Assembly (NCBI GenBank): GCA_963693365.1
Contig: CAVNZM010000017.1
Location: 2,852,001-2,916,000 of the forward strand
Reading direction: 5' to 3'
Length of the DNA stretch: 64,000 nt
Source: Amoebidium appalachense
Lineage: Eukaryota; Ichthyosporea
Numbering within the stretch: position 1 is the first letter of the stretch; every line of letters starts with the position of its first letter. Under the pieces are notes generated by a model. The model did no database searches, was not told the origin of the DNA, and saw only the letters and a list, made by a program, of their open reading frames with translations. Both the position numbers and the translations under genes were made by a program. This document shows, piece after piece, positions 50,481 to 62,617 of this stretch.

Positions 50481-51188
50481 AAGTTAGTTGTGTAGAGGGG
50501 GGACTAGTACGGGCGGGCCTTCCCATGCAGTCAGGGGCGGGCAGGTGGGTGGTTATGGGCAGTGTATAAGTTGAGCATGATGGGGGTGGGACAAACTTGA
50601 GCCTATGCCTGAACAACCAAGTCATGTTTATTTGGCTTCTTCTGAGTGGTAGCACCAAAACCCCACTGTTTGCACCTTCTAGAACGGGCGTACAGTGGGA
50701 CAAGCTCCGGTTACCGTAACAGGTTTGAGGTGTAGTGGCTTGTTGTCGATGACACAAAAAAAGTTGCAGTGACCGGGTTAAAGTGGTCTCTGCATAACCT
50801 TTGGCTCTTATAGGTTCTTTTTTCACTCTACTGGGCCACGTCACGGCGTCTTCTAACCATAGTTCCGTGAACCACACACCATACCACCACGTCCACAGAT
50901 CTAGACTCCGGAGGTAGACTGCAGCTCTACTGATGAGCGGGCATGTGCGTGCGGGGCTTTTGATTGTTTAACCAATATTTTAAACTGTTGTTATTTGTGT
51001 CATATACAATTACTCACTACTCTAAAAGTGCGCTTATACTAGCTTAAAGTAGGTTAGATAGAGTCGCTTCAGTTCTTGTAGGTGTTGTAAGTTTCGCACG
51101 GAAAACGCGGCTGCGCAGTCTGCACACGGGAAGGCCCTATGGCTCCAGAGCCGCATTCCACAGATCGGCCTATTATAGATCCAAAGTG

Positions 51189-51196
51189 GTCCATAC
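51189..51196 (+). repeat. 8-bp target-site duplication, right
   Basis: GTCCATAC, second copy; marks the right end of the transposon. Confidence 0.9.
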
Positions 51197-51279
51197 CTCG
51201 GTCACTGGCAGACGATTCGGTCCAGTTCGAGTTCGAGCGCTTTTACGTACACACTCACATATATACACTATAACACACC

Positions 51280-51545
51280 ATGCTGCGCCTAACCTGTCTC
51301 TGCGCGCTGCTATGCGCTAGCAGCATGGCCATGACGATTGTGCCCCGCTCGGTGGACCCCTACAATGGTGACGTGGACGCAAAGGCCCACCATAGCAACG
51401 GCCAGAACGTCGGGGCACCGCGGCCGTGCAGGGACGACCGTGATTGTGATCACCAGGAATCTGGCGTGTGACCTGGACACACACAAGTGCATCATTTCAC
51501 CGTTTCCATGGCGTCCGGAATCGGGAGAGGGCGGACATATGGGGA
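51280..51545 (+). pseudogene. Secreted cysteine-rich protein, right-arm copy, broken
   Basis: ATG at 51280 opens a 63-codon frame with a signal-like leader (MLRLTCLCALLCASSMA) and the first half of one cysteine repeat, then stops at 51471. Relative to the left-arm copy about four bases are gained near 51450, which breaks the repeat after CRDDRDCD. Homology continues to 51545 out of frame. Only one repeat is present; the left copy has three, and the join lies in the PWRPESG block that ends repeats 1 and 3, suggesting loss by recombination between them. Confidence 0.75.
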
Positions 51546-51609
51546 AAGGTGTGCTTGTCATTAAAAATGTAATATTATATTGGAAGCCTAGTCTACGTCC
51601 GGGGGGAAA

Positions 51610-51641
<32 letters not shown>

Positions 51642-51885
51642 GGGCCTGATTGAGAGAGAGAGAGAGAGAGAGACCACAAGACAGGAAACTATGCAAAATG
51701 ACTAGGCGCAAGTAAATGCATGATTTATCTGCCAGCGGGCTTCCTTGTAGAGAGATGGTGTGTATGTCTTCTATTCTAATAGAATGGTGTGTATGTCTAA
51801 TATTCCGGAACGGGTCTAGATACGGCGGGTCCAGATAAATAAAGGTGTTTCGTGGACAAACTTGGAGTAAAATATACGTAGGGGT

Positions 51886-51886
<1 letters not shown>

Positions 51887-51931
<45 letters not shown>
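51887..51931 (-). repeat. C-run in right arm
   Basis: Poly-C equivalent to the left-arm poly-G at 42737-42802. Confidence 0.85.
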
Positions 51932-51933
<2 letters not shown>

Positions 51934-52041
51934 ACCCAACAACAACAACAAAAAAAAAACCAAAAAAAAGCGGGGGTACTCCCACCTCAGCCCAACTACC
52001 TCCATCATCAACCCCAACACCACAAAAACTTTGAACAGTTT

Positions 52042-52363
52042 TCAAGTGCCTGCTTTGGAAGTGCTAGGGCGGCGAGATGGAAAGCTGGCTTTGATACGTT
52101 TCCCCCGGGTACTACCGAAGTAGGGGGAAACCTTGCTTACACTAACATCCTCCATACCATCCTTTTCCCTTGCAAACCTACCAAAGTTTTCTCCATCCGT
52201 ATCCGTCAAGGCAGGCCCCTTCTCACACTCTAGCTCTGTCTTTACGCCCCTAGAAGATGCACCCAAATTCTGTACATCTGCATGCGTATGGGGTCTCTGC
52301 TCTGAGCTGCTACCTTGAACTTCACTACCGCAATCAACCCCATCGTGCATAATTCCACAACTA
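52042..52363 (-). CDS. Possible second exon or frame of the Vsr-type gene
   Basis: A frame that stays open in both arms (here to the stop at 52042, and 42321-42638 in the left arm) with conserved text such as ECEKGPALTDTDGENFGR and VSVSKVSPYFGSTR. The latter resembles VSVPDRSPFFLSTPSKRR in the Vsr-type protein upstream. It could be the true C-terminus reached by an intron or a frame change near 52400. No splice pair was confirmed. Confidence 0.45.
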
Positions 52364-53398
52364 GCTGTGTGTCTGACCCCTTGTTCTAGATTTCTCCCCC
52401 GGTTCATCAATCACACTCGATGCTAAACTTTTTCCGGGGGGTTGTTCAGTTGGCGACGAGTTCGCAGCTAGACGCGCAGACCGCCGAAACACATCCGTCG
52501 TGACTCCTTTCCCTCTCCTTTGCTTACACGCTTTAGGCTTCTCTTCGCCTCCTGTTTTGATAGCAACGACCCCAACTCCCTCCGTATTTTGAAAAGAGGC
52601 AAAGCTGGCGGTGTGTATGTGTTTTGCTTTCTGCTCGCCGTTCCCTTTTTGCACGGCGAAAAGTTCCAACCTCGGCCGCCGCTTGACCTTGCTCGGTTGC
52701 GTGTCGCCTGCAACTTCATGTTTGGTTTGTTCTTGCTTTCGCTGGCGCTTAGCGGACATAGAGGGTATAAGCAAATCCGTGCGTCGCTTTGAAGGTGTTG
52801 AAAGGAAGAACGGTGAACGGTCAGGCACAGAAACGTTTTGCTTTTCACTCCTTGGTGCTTCACCTATTGTTTCTGAGCCCTCCCATGTTTCGGCGATCTC
52901 TGGCCGAGATGGTGGGAGTTTGGGGGCCTTGGGAAGAATTCTTTGTAGGCGCTCCGTTGCCGTAACTTCATTCAACAACTCACACTCCCAAAAAACATGT
53001 ACCTTCCACCCGAGTGCCGTTAGCTCGCTTACATTTTCAGCATCTCGCTGCGTGTTCCTGGCGAACTTCCTCTCCCAAAACTCCACGTTCGTTGACGGAT
53101 GCGTACACTTCTTACACCCCGCTTCCCTGCATGTTTCAATATCCGCGTGGTGTCTGTGCCAAAAGCATCCGTTCACAAACAGAACGGCTTGACACGCTTC
53201 GAGGACTATGTCTGGGCTGCCGGGAAGTTCACGGCAGTTATACTCTGCCAGGGATTCACACCCCCATCCTATGTTTGTCAGCAGTTTTCGTAGCTTTAGT
53301 TCTGGTCGGGTGGCTGTCTGGGGTATCTTGCTCATCACGTAGCTGCGCTGCTCTGGTGTGAGTTTCTCCCCAACCCGTGGACGTTTCTTCGCACCCAT
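52361..53398 (-). CDS. Vsr-type mismatch endonuclease domain with basic C-terminal extension, 345 aa
   Basis: Intronless frame from ATG 53396-53398 (MGAKKRPRVG) to the stop at 52361. Residues 15-150 match the very-short-patch-repair endonuclease fold, which in bacteria nicks DNA beside T:G mismatches left by 5-methylcytosine deamination. Seen here: ATRPELKLRKLL with Glu33, LPGSPDIVL with the metal-binding Asp63, VNGCFWHRHH with His81, FWERKFARNTQRD, and GWKVHVFWECEL. Cys78, His83 and Cys139 fit zinc ligands known in the family. The usual Cys after HHHH is Ala85, with Cys90, 95 and 98 in a small insertion nearby. Residues 155-345 are a basic, disordered tail (SMSAKRQRKQEQ, KVKRRPR) absent from bacterial enzymes. 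That tail plus the eukaryotic neighbours argues for a resident gene of bacterial origin rather than contamination. The mismatch activity is inferred from family. Confidence 0.88.
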   Translation of the reverse strand: MGAKKRPRVGEKLTPEQRSYVMSKIPQTATRPELKLRKLLTNIGWGCESLAEYNCRELPGSPDIVLEACQAVLFVNGCFWHRHHADIETCREAGCKKCTHPSTNVEFWERKFARNTQRDAENVSELTALGWKVHVFWECELLNEVTATERLQRILPKAPKLPPSRPEIAETWEGSETIGEAPRSEKQNVSVPDRSPFFLSTPSKRRTDLLIPSMSAKRQRKQEQTKHEVAGDTQPSKVKRRPRLELFAVQKGNGEQKAKHIHTASFASFQNTEGVGVVAIKTGGEEKPKACKQRRGKGVTTDVFRRSARLAANSSPTEQPPGKSLASSVIDEPGEKSRTRGQTHS

Positions 53399-53685
53399 GT
53401 TCACAAAAAAAATCGGAACTCAAACGGTAAAAGTTTTAGAGGAGGAGGCAGTCTATTCTCATCACCACATCTACCGAAACCAATGTACGTATAGAAAAGA
53501 CACCCTAAAAGAAAACGTTCTTTCCGAGGGCAAACTGAGGCTACTGTGACCCTGTTCCCGGAACCCACTTGTCTTTCTCTGAGCCCCTAATCGTAGACTA
53601 TTACTTCATGTACGTGTTTTTGATTGTAGTGTGGATGTCGGCAATACTTATTTGGAGAAGTGTGACGTTATGCAACGTAGACAAA
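53399..53685. promoter_or_regulatory. Divergent intergenic region between Vsr-type gene and ZRSR2
   Basis: 287 bp separate the two start codons, so both promoters must lie here or overlap the genes. No TATA box is obvious and transcription starts cannot be placed. Confidence 0.6.
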
Positions 53686-54403
53686 ATGGCGCCAACTTGT
53701 CGAGAGGCACGAGAAAGCCTCGGTCATGAGAAGAAAGAAACTTTGCAGACATGCATATGGGAAGAAACTTTGCAGACATGTATATGGGATGGGAAAGAAG
53801 CAATCAACTCAAGAAGAAAATCCAAGAAAAGATTACGTTCAATAGCTGGCGATATGTCAGACACACCTTGCACGGAGAATGACGGTGAGAAACCACCGGA
53901 TATTGTAGCAGAGAATTCTTTACACGTTGCTGCGATGGGGCAACAAGATCAATTAGGGTCTAGTGGTAGTTTCATTGTTCAGAAAATGTTGAATAGCGAA
54001 GGGGGACTTCAAACGGAAGGTGTCAAAGAAATTAACTTCATTGATGAGTCTGCAGGTGTGAATGTTGATAGATCTGGCGACACACGGGTAGAAGGGGAAA
54101 AAGTCGCACCGGAGGAGGGTGTGCCGTTGCAACGTGAAACGAACCCTAGTGGTTCCGAAGGGAGCGGCGGGGGAACAGATGGAAATGTAGTAGCTACGAA
54201 TGTTCTGAATGGAAGGGATAATGATAATGTCGAGGTTGAAAATGCTGGCAAAGAGAACGAAGCGGTTGGTAACATGGGTGAGATTGTGAACGAGCAGGAG
54301 ACTGGGGGACCTGTGCGTCTAACGCGAAAACAGAAGAGGAAACTAGACAAGAAACGGAGGAGGAGGCTGGCTGCACTAGCACGGGAACAAGAAGAAAGAG
54401 AGA
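53686..54403 (+). CDS. ZRSR2: ZRSR2, exon 1
   Basis: ATG at 53686 (context ACAAAATGG) is preferred over upstream in-frame codons. Encodes an acidic region with a small tandem duplication (ETLQTCIW twice at about 53740-53787) and ends in the basic [20 protein letters not shown], which corresponds to the basic N-terminal helix of the family. Donor GTAAGC, phase 1. Confidence 0.85.
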
Positions 54404-54529
54404 GTAAGCTCACCTTTCCTTCTATTAATGTTTTCATATGTACATGCGCCTGTCTGCTTTGGCATGGGTTTCAGTGTATAGACGGTTTTTGTTTGTGTGT
54501 GAGTGTATCGGGTTGTGTCCGTGTGACTG

Positions 54530-54625
<96 letters not shown>

Positions 54626-55347
54626 TGGGTGGGCGGGTGGGTGGGTGGATGTATCCAAGTAGTTGTTTCCCGTGACACGTGAAGGGCACCCTAACGGCAA
54701 GCGTGCGGGTGTGTCAGATGTTTTTGAGAGGTCTCTCGATGATTCTCAGATTTTGAAGGAGTGTATCTTATAGGCCTCAAGATTGCATGGGGACGAGTGT
54801 ATTAGTTTGTGCTGTTTTTGAGGTATTTAGTATTAAGGGATTTTGTTGTGCATGGCCCTTCCCCCCCCCCCCCCTCCCCCTGCCCCCCACCACCCACATA
54901 TACACAAACTTTTTTATTTTTTTTCTGCTTTCTCCCTCCTCTTGTCTGTCAGCCTCTCTATCTTGTCTCTCTCCTTCTGCCTTTCTCTTCCTTTTTTTTG
55001 TTCGGAGAATTGCCTTCACCAATAACTCCCAAAATACCTGGACGAAGGAGAGTGTGTCCTGGGGGGGGGGGGGGGGGGGGAGGGAGGGAGGGGGGGGGGA
55101 GAGGGGGGGGGAGGTGGAGGGGGGGAAGGGGGGAGAAGAGGGGGGGGGGGGGAGGGGGGGGGGGGGGAAGGGCAGTAGAGACACGTAGCACAGCAGTTTT
55201 GTTCGTAGTGCAGACAGAAACCGTCCGTGTGGTGATGGTGGTGGTGGTGGTGGTGGTGGTGATGGTTGTTGTTGTGGTGGTGGTGGTGGGGGGTGGGGGG
55301 GCTAAGGGCTGTAAATTGGCGATAGAAGATAATGGCCGCCTATATCA

Positions 55348-55434
<87 letters not shown>

Positions 55435-55462
55435 CCCCCTCCCCCCCTCTCTCCCTCTCTCT

Positions 55463-55515
<53 letters not shown>

Positions 55516-55595
55516 CCCTCTCTCTCTCGCTCTCTCTCTCGCTCTCTCTCTCTCACTATCCCCCCCCCCTCCCCCCCCCCTCTCTCCCTTTCTCT

Positions 55596-55638
<43 letters not shown>

Positions 55639-55782
55639 CCCCCTCTCCTATGTCTCTCTCTCTCTCTCCCCCCCCCCCCCCCCCTCTCTCTCCCCCTCTC
55701 TCCCTCCCTTCTCCCCCCTCTTTCCCCCCCCCCCCCCGCCCCCCTCTCTCTCCCCCCCCTCTCCCTCCCTCCCTCCCTCCCT

Positions 55783-55839
<57 letters not shown>

Positions 55840-56271
55840 CCCCCTCTCCCTCTCCCTCTCCCTCCCCCCCCTACCCCCATTCAGCACCACTACCCCCCCG
55901 CCCCCCCTCCCCGATCCCCCCCTTTTTCTCTCCCTCCCGCTATCCTCCTACCTCTCTATCTTTCTACCCCCCCCCCCCCCCCCCCCGCCCCTCTTTATGT
56001 CCCTTCCCTCCCTATCCTCCCACCCCCCTCGCCTATTGCTGTTGAAACAAAGTATGGTTCGGGAACCATGCGCGAGAGGTTAAAGAGTCGAAACCCATGC
56101 TTTTGTGGAGACATAGGAACCCCCCTGATGATGGGCTCTGTTCAAGTGCCTTCTGCCGGCACACTTAAATTGTTTGATTTTGGGTTTTCCACTCCTGGGA
56201 CGTTTTGTTGTTGCTCTTTGTTAGTTCTCCATATTTCCAACCCTCTAACGCATACATCACCCCCCCCTCCC

Positions 56272-56305
<34 letters not shown>

Positions 56306-56830
56306 CCCGCCCCACCCACTCACCCTTCTTGCTACCTTCCCCCCTCCCCCCCTCCCCCCGTTTCTCCCCTTCCCGGTCCTTTCTTTCTTTCCCCCCCTCT
56401 CCACCCCCCCCCCCCCCCCCCCCTCCCCCCCCCCTCCCCCTCTCCCCCCCCCCCACCCCTCCAGTTGCCGAGGCTGTAACAGAGGAGGAGTTGGCACGGC
56501 AGGAGGCTCAGGCACAGAGGGAGAAGGAAACAAGGTGGGTTGGTATTTGTGAAAGATTATGCAGGGGGTTTTCTACTGGTTTTGGATCATGCAATAGATT
56601 TGCCTCTCGTGGTAGAATCTTGCATGGCAGTGTGTGTTGTCGGTGGCGGATCATGCATGGGGTCTGGCTATTGGTTTGGAATCATGCAGTCGGAAACGAT
56701 TGGTTTTCTAGGTGTTAGGAAGGGGTGAATGTTGGTGTCCGATTTTGTAAGAAGAAGGAGCTTACCAGCAGGGGGAATGGGCAGTGAAAGCAGTAGCACC
56801 CCCCCCCCCGGGGGGGGGGGGGGAGGGGGG

Positions 56831-56871
<41 letters not shown>

Positions 56872-57536
56872 GAGGGGGGGGGAGGGGGAGGGACTTAAGC
56901 TCTCTTTTCACAAGGTTCACCTGTTGCTAGTACTGAGGAGCCGAGTGTAGGCGTTGTAAGCTCTCTGTGCGGGAAGCAGGGGGTATTTTCTTTTGTGGGT
57001 GGGGGGATTAAGGGGGGGGGAGGAGAGGGGGAGGGGGGAGGGGGGATAGGGAGGGTATTTGAGCGGGTCGACATGGGGCATATTAGGATATGCAAAGCTC
57101 AACACTTCCACCCACCCGAACCACCACCTCTCCTGTCCCCTCCCTGCCTCACCCACTCACTTACCCATAATCCCCATGCATCCAAACTCCACCCCTCTCT
57201 TTTCGTCCCTCCCCCCCCCCCCCCCCCCCCCTCCCTACCCCTTCCCCCCCTCCGCCCCCCAGCTCCTCTTCCCTTCCCCCCTTATATCCACTTTTGTGTA
57301 TAATCTTCTTTGCATTGTCCTTCGTGAATGGTGTGCTTCTTTTGTGTACCACATTCTTACCCTCCCCCTCCCCCCCCCCTCCCCCCCCCTCCCCTCCCCT
57401 TCTCCCCTCTCCCCTCTCCCACTCTCCCTGCCTCCGTCTTTGATTAACACATTTGCACTACTCGTTTATGCAAACCCTACAGCCCCCCCCCCCCCCCCCC
57501 CCCCCCCCACCACCACCACCACCACCACCACCACCA

Positions 57537-57575
<39 letters not shown>

Positions 57576-57941
57576 CATGAGGTACGCTTGGCCACTTACT
57601 GGTTATGGGGGGGGGTAGGGATGCTCAGGAACAAGAATGGTTGCGGAGGGAGGAAGTTTTGGAGGCAAAGTCGGAGATTAGACGGAAAATGCTGGAACAG
57701 GAGGAAAACAGGAGGGTGGAAGCAAAGGTAAATGCTTGGACCAACCCCCCCCCCCCCCCCCCCCCCGCCATTTTTGTGACGTTTTTGCTTTTGCTCTTTG
57801 TTGTCTCCTCCATATTTCCAGCCCTCTAACGCATACATCCCCCCCCCCCCTCCCCCCCCCTCCCCCCTTTTTTTGAAGGGGGCGGGGGGTGGGAGGGGAA
57901 AGGGGGGAAGGAGGGGGGGAGAGGGGGAAGGTGGGGGCGGC

Positions 57942-57972
<31 letters not shown>

Positions 57973-59753
57973 GATATATCTCCACATATGATGTATGCTA
58001 TCTTGTAACGTCGTTTTTCTACATGTGTATCTTGTTGGGTGGAATCATTGCTTGGTGGCGACACCTCATCACAGCTCACCTAGATGTCGTTAATGAGCAA
58101 CACGTTCCTGCGGAAAAGAGTTTGATTGAGTGGGAAAGCAAGTAGTGTATATGTAAATGAATGGATGAATGAAGAAGAAGGGGGGAGAAGGGGAACAAGA
58201 GAAGAAGGCAGGGGTGGTGTGTTTGGATAGGAGGGGAGAGGGGGAGGGGGGGGGGGGGGGAAGATGGAGGGAAATGAGTATGTGTGTGTGTGGGGGGGGG
58301 GGGGGGGGGGGGGGGGACGGGTTTTTTTTTTGGGGGGGGGGGGTGGGGGGGGGGGGGGGGGGGGGGGGAAAGTAGGGACGGGGTGAATGTCTTCTGCACA
58401 CACGTTTGAAATTTATGCACGTGAACATGCAATATGCAAAATGGTTAAACAGACATGAGCCAAAGCACAGTCACACATGCGCACATAGGGCACCAAACGG
58501 ATTGAAAGAATCGTTTGCAACACTTCAATGGTATCTTGTTGCGCTTGTACATGTTCGTTTGTGTGTGTGTGTTTGTGTGTGTGTGTTTGTGGGGGGGGGG
58601 GGGGGGGGGGACGCAGGAGGAAAGAGCGGTTGTGTGTGTGTGTGTGTGTGTGTGTTGGGGTGAGTGTGTGTTCGTGTGAGTGGGTTTGTGGGTTTGTGGG
58701 TGAAGGGTGCTTGTGTGTGTTGTAAGCCCCACCCCCACTCGCACGGGGAGGAAGGGGGGGGGGGGGGGGGAGAATCTCTATGCGGGGGGTTCTTTGATTC
58801 TATGCTGTTGTGTCGTTTTTTTCCTTCTGATAGTTTTGAGTCACAGGCGAGATTGGAGGCCAAGAGGGAGGCCCAGAAAGCCACAATTGAAAAGGAGCTA
58901 CAGAGAATCACAGAGGAAAAGAGGGTACGTAACCCCTTAACAACCTACTTTGCTAACATCCTCCAAGAAAGCGAGAAGTATTTGGACCATGTGACGTCAC
59001 CTGGAGACAGGGGTGGATCGGCGGATGGAGAAGGGAGGGTGGGAGGGAGGGGTGGAAGGAGGGAGGGAGGGAGGTAGGGAGGGAGGGAGGGAGGGACGGA
59101 GGGAGATGGGGAGAGAGAGCCTAATATAAGGAGAGAACGAGAGAAAGGGGGGGGGGGGGGGGGGGGGAGAGAAGAGAGAGAGAGAGAGGAAGAGAGAGAG
59201 GGGGGGGGGGGGGAGAGAGAGAGAGAGAGAGAGAGTGTGTGTGTGTGTGTAAAAGACTATGTGTATGTAGCACACACACACACACACACATACACACACA
59301 CACACTCTCTCTCTCTCTCTCCCCCCCCCCCCCCCCCCCCCCGTCCCCCCCCCCCCCTCCCTCCCCCCCCCCCCCCCCTTCCCTCTGTGTGTGTGTGCTC
59401 ACGCAAGCGTGTATCTGATTTCTGTGTTCCTCTTTCTATGCCTTGTCCCTTTTCACCCAGTCCCCCATTCGCCGGCATAAGCCACCTACCCACCAATGAT
59501 GGCATGTTTGGCTGGTGTGTGTGTGTGTTTGGCTGGGGGGGGGGGGGGGGAGGGGGAGAAGCGTGGGGGGGGGGGGGGAAGGGGGGGGAGGGGGGGGGGT
59601 TGGAGGTGTATTCTCATTTGTCTGGTGGTATTATTGCAGAGGAGGAGGGAGTCGCTGGCTGGTAAGACACCGGCAGGGGAAGGCAACGACACACCGTGGA
59701 ACCCTGTGCCTGCAGGCAGTGTGCCCCTCTCAAAGGTGTCTGGTGGTGGTGGT

Positions 59754-59811
<58 letters not shown>

Positions 59812-59959
59812 GGTTGTGTGTGTTGCTGTGGATGTGGGGGTGGAAGGGTAGGTGGGTGGGTGGGTGGGTGGATGGGTGGGTGTCCATATGTATGTGTATG
59901 TGTTTGTGTGAGCATGTGCCGGTGCCTGTATGTGTAAATGGCCACGTGCACGCACACGC

Positions 59960-60008
<49 letters not shown>

Positions 60009-60078
60009 TGTGTGTGCGTGTGCGCGCGTTTGCGTGTGTATGCATGTGTGCATGTGCTTAGGTGTGTGTGCATGCGCC

Positions 60079-60150
<72 letters not shown>

Positions 60151-61597
60151 GTGTGTGTGCGTGTGCGCGCGTTTGTGTGTGTATGCATGTGTGCATGGGC
60201 TTAGGTGTGTGTGCATGCGCCTGTGTGTGTATGTGTGTGTATGTGTGTGTATGTGTGTGTATGGCGCACGGGCACGTATTTCCGCGTGTGTGTGTGCATG
60301 TGTGGAGATCATATAAAGGGTAATAGTTGCCGCCCTTGTATTCCAAGCCCACTCTAAACAGATTCCAACTTGATTTCAATCTCAATAAAGCCCCTATCTA
60401 ATGTAGTGAAATACAGCCTTGTCGACATCTATCCCAACACAAAACTAACCCAGATTCGCATTTTTTTCCTTTGCAGGATGAGTGTGGGTTCTATCAGAAG
60501 ACCGGTGTGTGCAAGTTTGGCAACCGATGTTCACGGTAAGCCTGTACCCTTCAATCACACACGTGTTTTTCTTTTTCTTTTCTCTTTTTTCTTTTCTTTT
60601 TTTTTTTTTGGAAAAAAAAAATTAATTTAGCGACCATGTCGGTATATCTCCAGCTTTCCTTTACACGCTGATTTTTCTATGACTAAAAAGCAGGTACATG
60701 TCCTCCTATATGGATTTTGGCAAATTCCTTCCAATTTTATTCTGGCGTCCTGCCAACATCATTTTAATGTCACACATTGAAAATGCCGCCATAGACCACC
60801 ATACTAGATATTCAATACATGGAAATGTGCGCGGCTCCCATGCGGAATGTTCGATTACCAGAAAAAATAACTAGCCAATCACAACACAACTCACCGGCGT
60901 GGCTGGGGTTGATACCCTGGGCAAAGTGTGTACATATAGTTAGGATTGTTATAGGTGTGTTAGTTTAGTTAGTCGTAGCACCCTAGCTAGAGTACTGTCG
61001 GTGCTGGGTGGAAGACGGTAGTTCCCCCTGAAGGCCCCTAGGGGCACCTCCGGGAACAAAACGGGATAAAATAAAAAAATCACAACACAACTTGGCACAA
61101 GCGGATGCCTCGTCTGACCAATCAACAGTGACCTATTTGAACCGCACAGTGTTGATCAGGCTGTGAAATCAGGGGGTTAATGATCAAGTATAGCCCGCCT
61201 GAAACTCCGAAAAAATGTCTTAAACTTTTTGAGGTTAGGTCCACTATTTTTCAACCAGTGGCTCTAATACAGCCAAAACCATATAAAAAATTCCTCCAAA
61301 AACGCGTCGGTGGCTCTATTAGGGCCATCCGGGCAGAAGAAAAGGTGCTAAAATGGCACGAGCCAAAAAAGAGTTTCACACCATGGTGTTTATCCTACAG
61401 ATGGTTTCGGCCTACATGTGTCGTGTCGGGCCTTGCCCAAATGGCAAAGACAATGTGACAATTGGGAGCTAAGATAAGAGGTCTGGCATCGCTTCACACC
61501 TTTTTAATATTCGCGTTGGCCAATCCTCCTTCCCTGACACACACAAGCGCACGCACGCACGCACACATGCACGCACACAGACACACACACACACGCG

Positions 61598-61669
<72 letters not shown>

Positions 61670-62015
61670 GTGCACACGGAGCCCACGTCCAGCCCCACGC
61701 TTGTGTTTCCGGGCATGTACGTGTACGGGGGGAGGGTGGTTGATGACGACAACCAGGATGATCTGCTCGATGTATGCCGGGGGATAATAATACTTACACC
61801 CCCCCCCCCCCCCCCCCTCCCCCCCCTCCCCCCCCCCCCCCCACCGAACACACACACATACACGCACAGATACACAAAAACAAACAAATAAAAATAAGAA
61901 AATAAAATTCTGAAAGGAAGAAGAAGAAGAATAAAAAACACAGACATGGGCACCCACACCCCCCTCCCCCCCCCTCCCCCCCCCTCCCCCCCCCCCTTTC
62001 CCCGTGGCTGCCGCC

Positions 62016-62109
<94 letters not shown>

Positions 62110-62169
62110 CTCACACTCACACTCACACACACACACACAGAGAGAGGGAGGGAGGGGGTGAGGGGGGGA

Positions 62170-62202
<33 letters not shown>

Positions 62203-62250
62203 CGACGAGCGCATGCTCGCACACACGCCCTTACTCATGCGCACACGAAG

Positions 62251-62306
<56 letters not shown>

Positions 62307-62475
62307 ACACACGAAGACACAGCTAGAATGTGTTGAAACTCAGCCTCTGTAGACAGCTCGAGCTTGGCTGAAGATGGACTACCTTGGGTTGCCCCGTGCC
62401 TCTTTGTATCGCAGTCTAGATTTCTGCACCATTTTTGTACTTCATACTTGTGCTTAAATTTCTTTTCCCCCTCCT

Positions 62476-62517
<42 letters not shown>

Positions 62518-62580
62518 TGCCCTCCCATTCACTGTGACACAAGCACACACACACACACACAGATTACACATGTGTACACA

Positions 62581-62617
<37 letters not shown>

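Larger units (their letters stand above)
48094..51188. mobile_element. Non-autonomous hAT-like DNA transposon, 3,095 bp
   Basis: Terminal inverted repeats CACTTTGGATCTA (48094-48106) and TAGATCCAAAGTG (51176-51188) are perfect for 13 bp, and 8-bp direct duplications GTCCATAC flank both ends. The CA...TG ends, short repeats and 8-bp duplication with T at position 2 and A at position 7 are those of the hAT superfamily. The left arm of the inverted duplication (about 43990-44010) holds the matching unoccupied site. No transposase frame was recognised inside; the longest plain frame (48420-48773) is unfamiliar. The interior is largely GT, GA and CT repeat, so it would depend on an enzyme encoded elsewhere. 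Confidence 0.85.

Noticed and set aside
61180-61458. 92-codon plus-strand frame inside ZRSR2 intron 6
   Set aside because: It opens in unique intronic sequence, is out of the splicing phase of exons 6 and 7, and has no recognisable domain.
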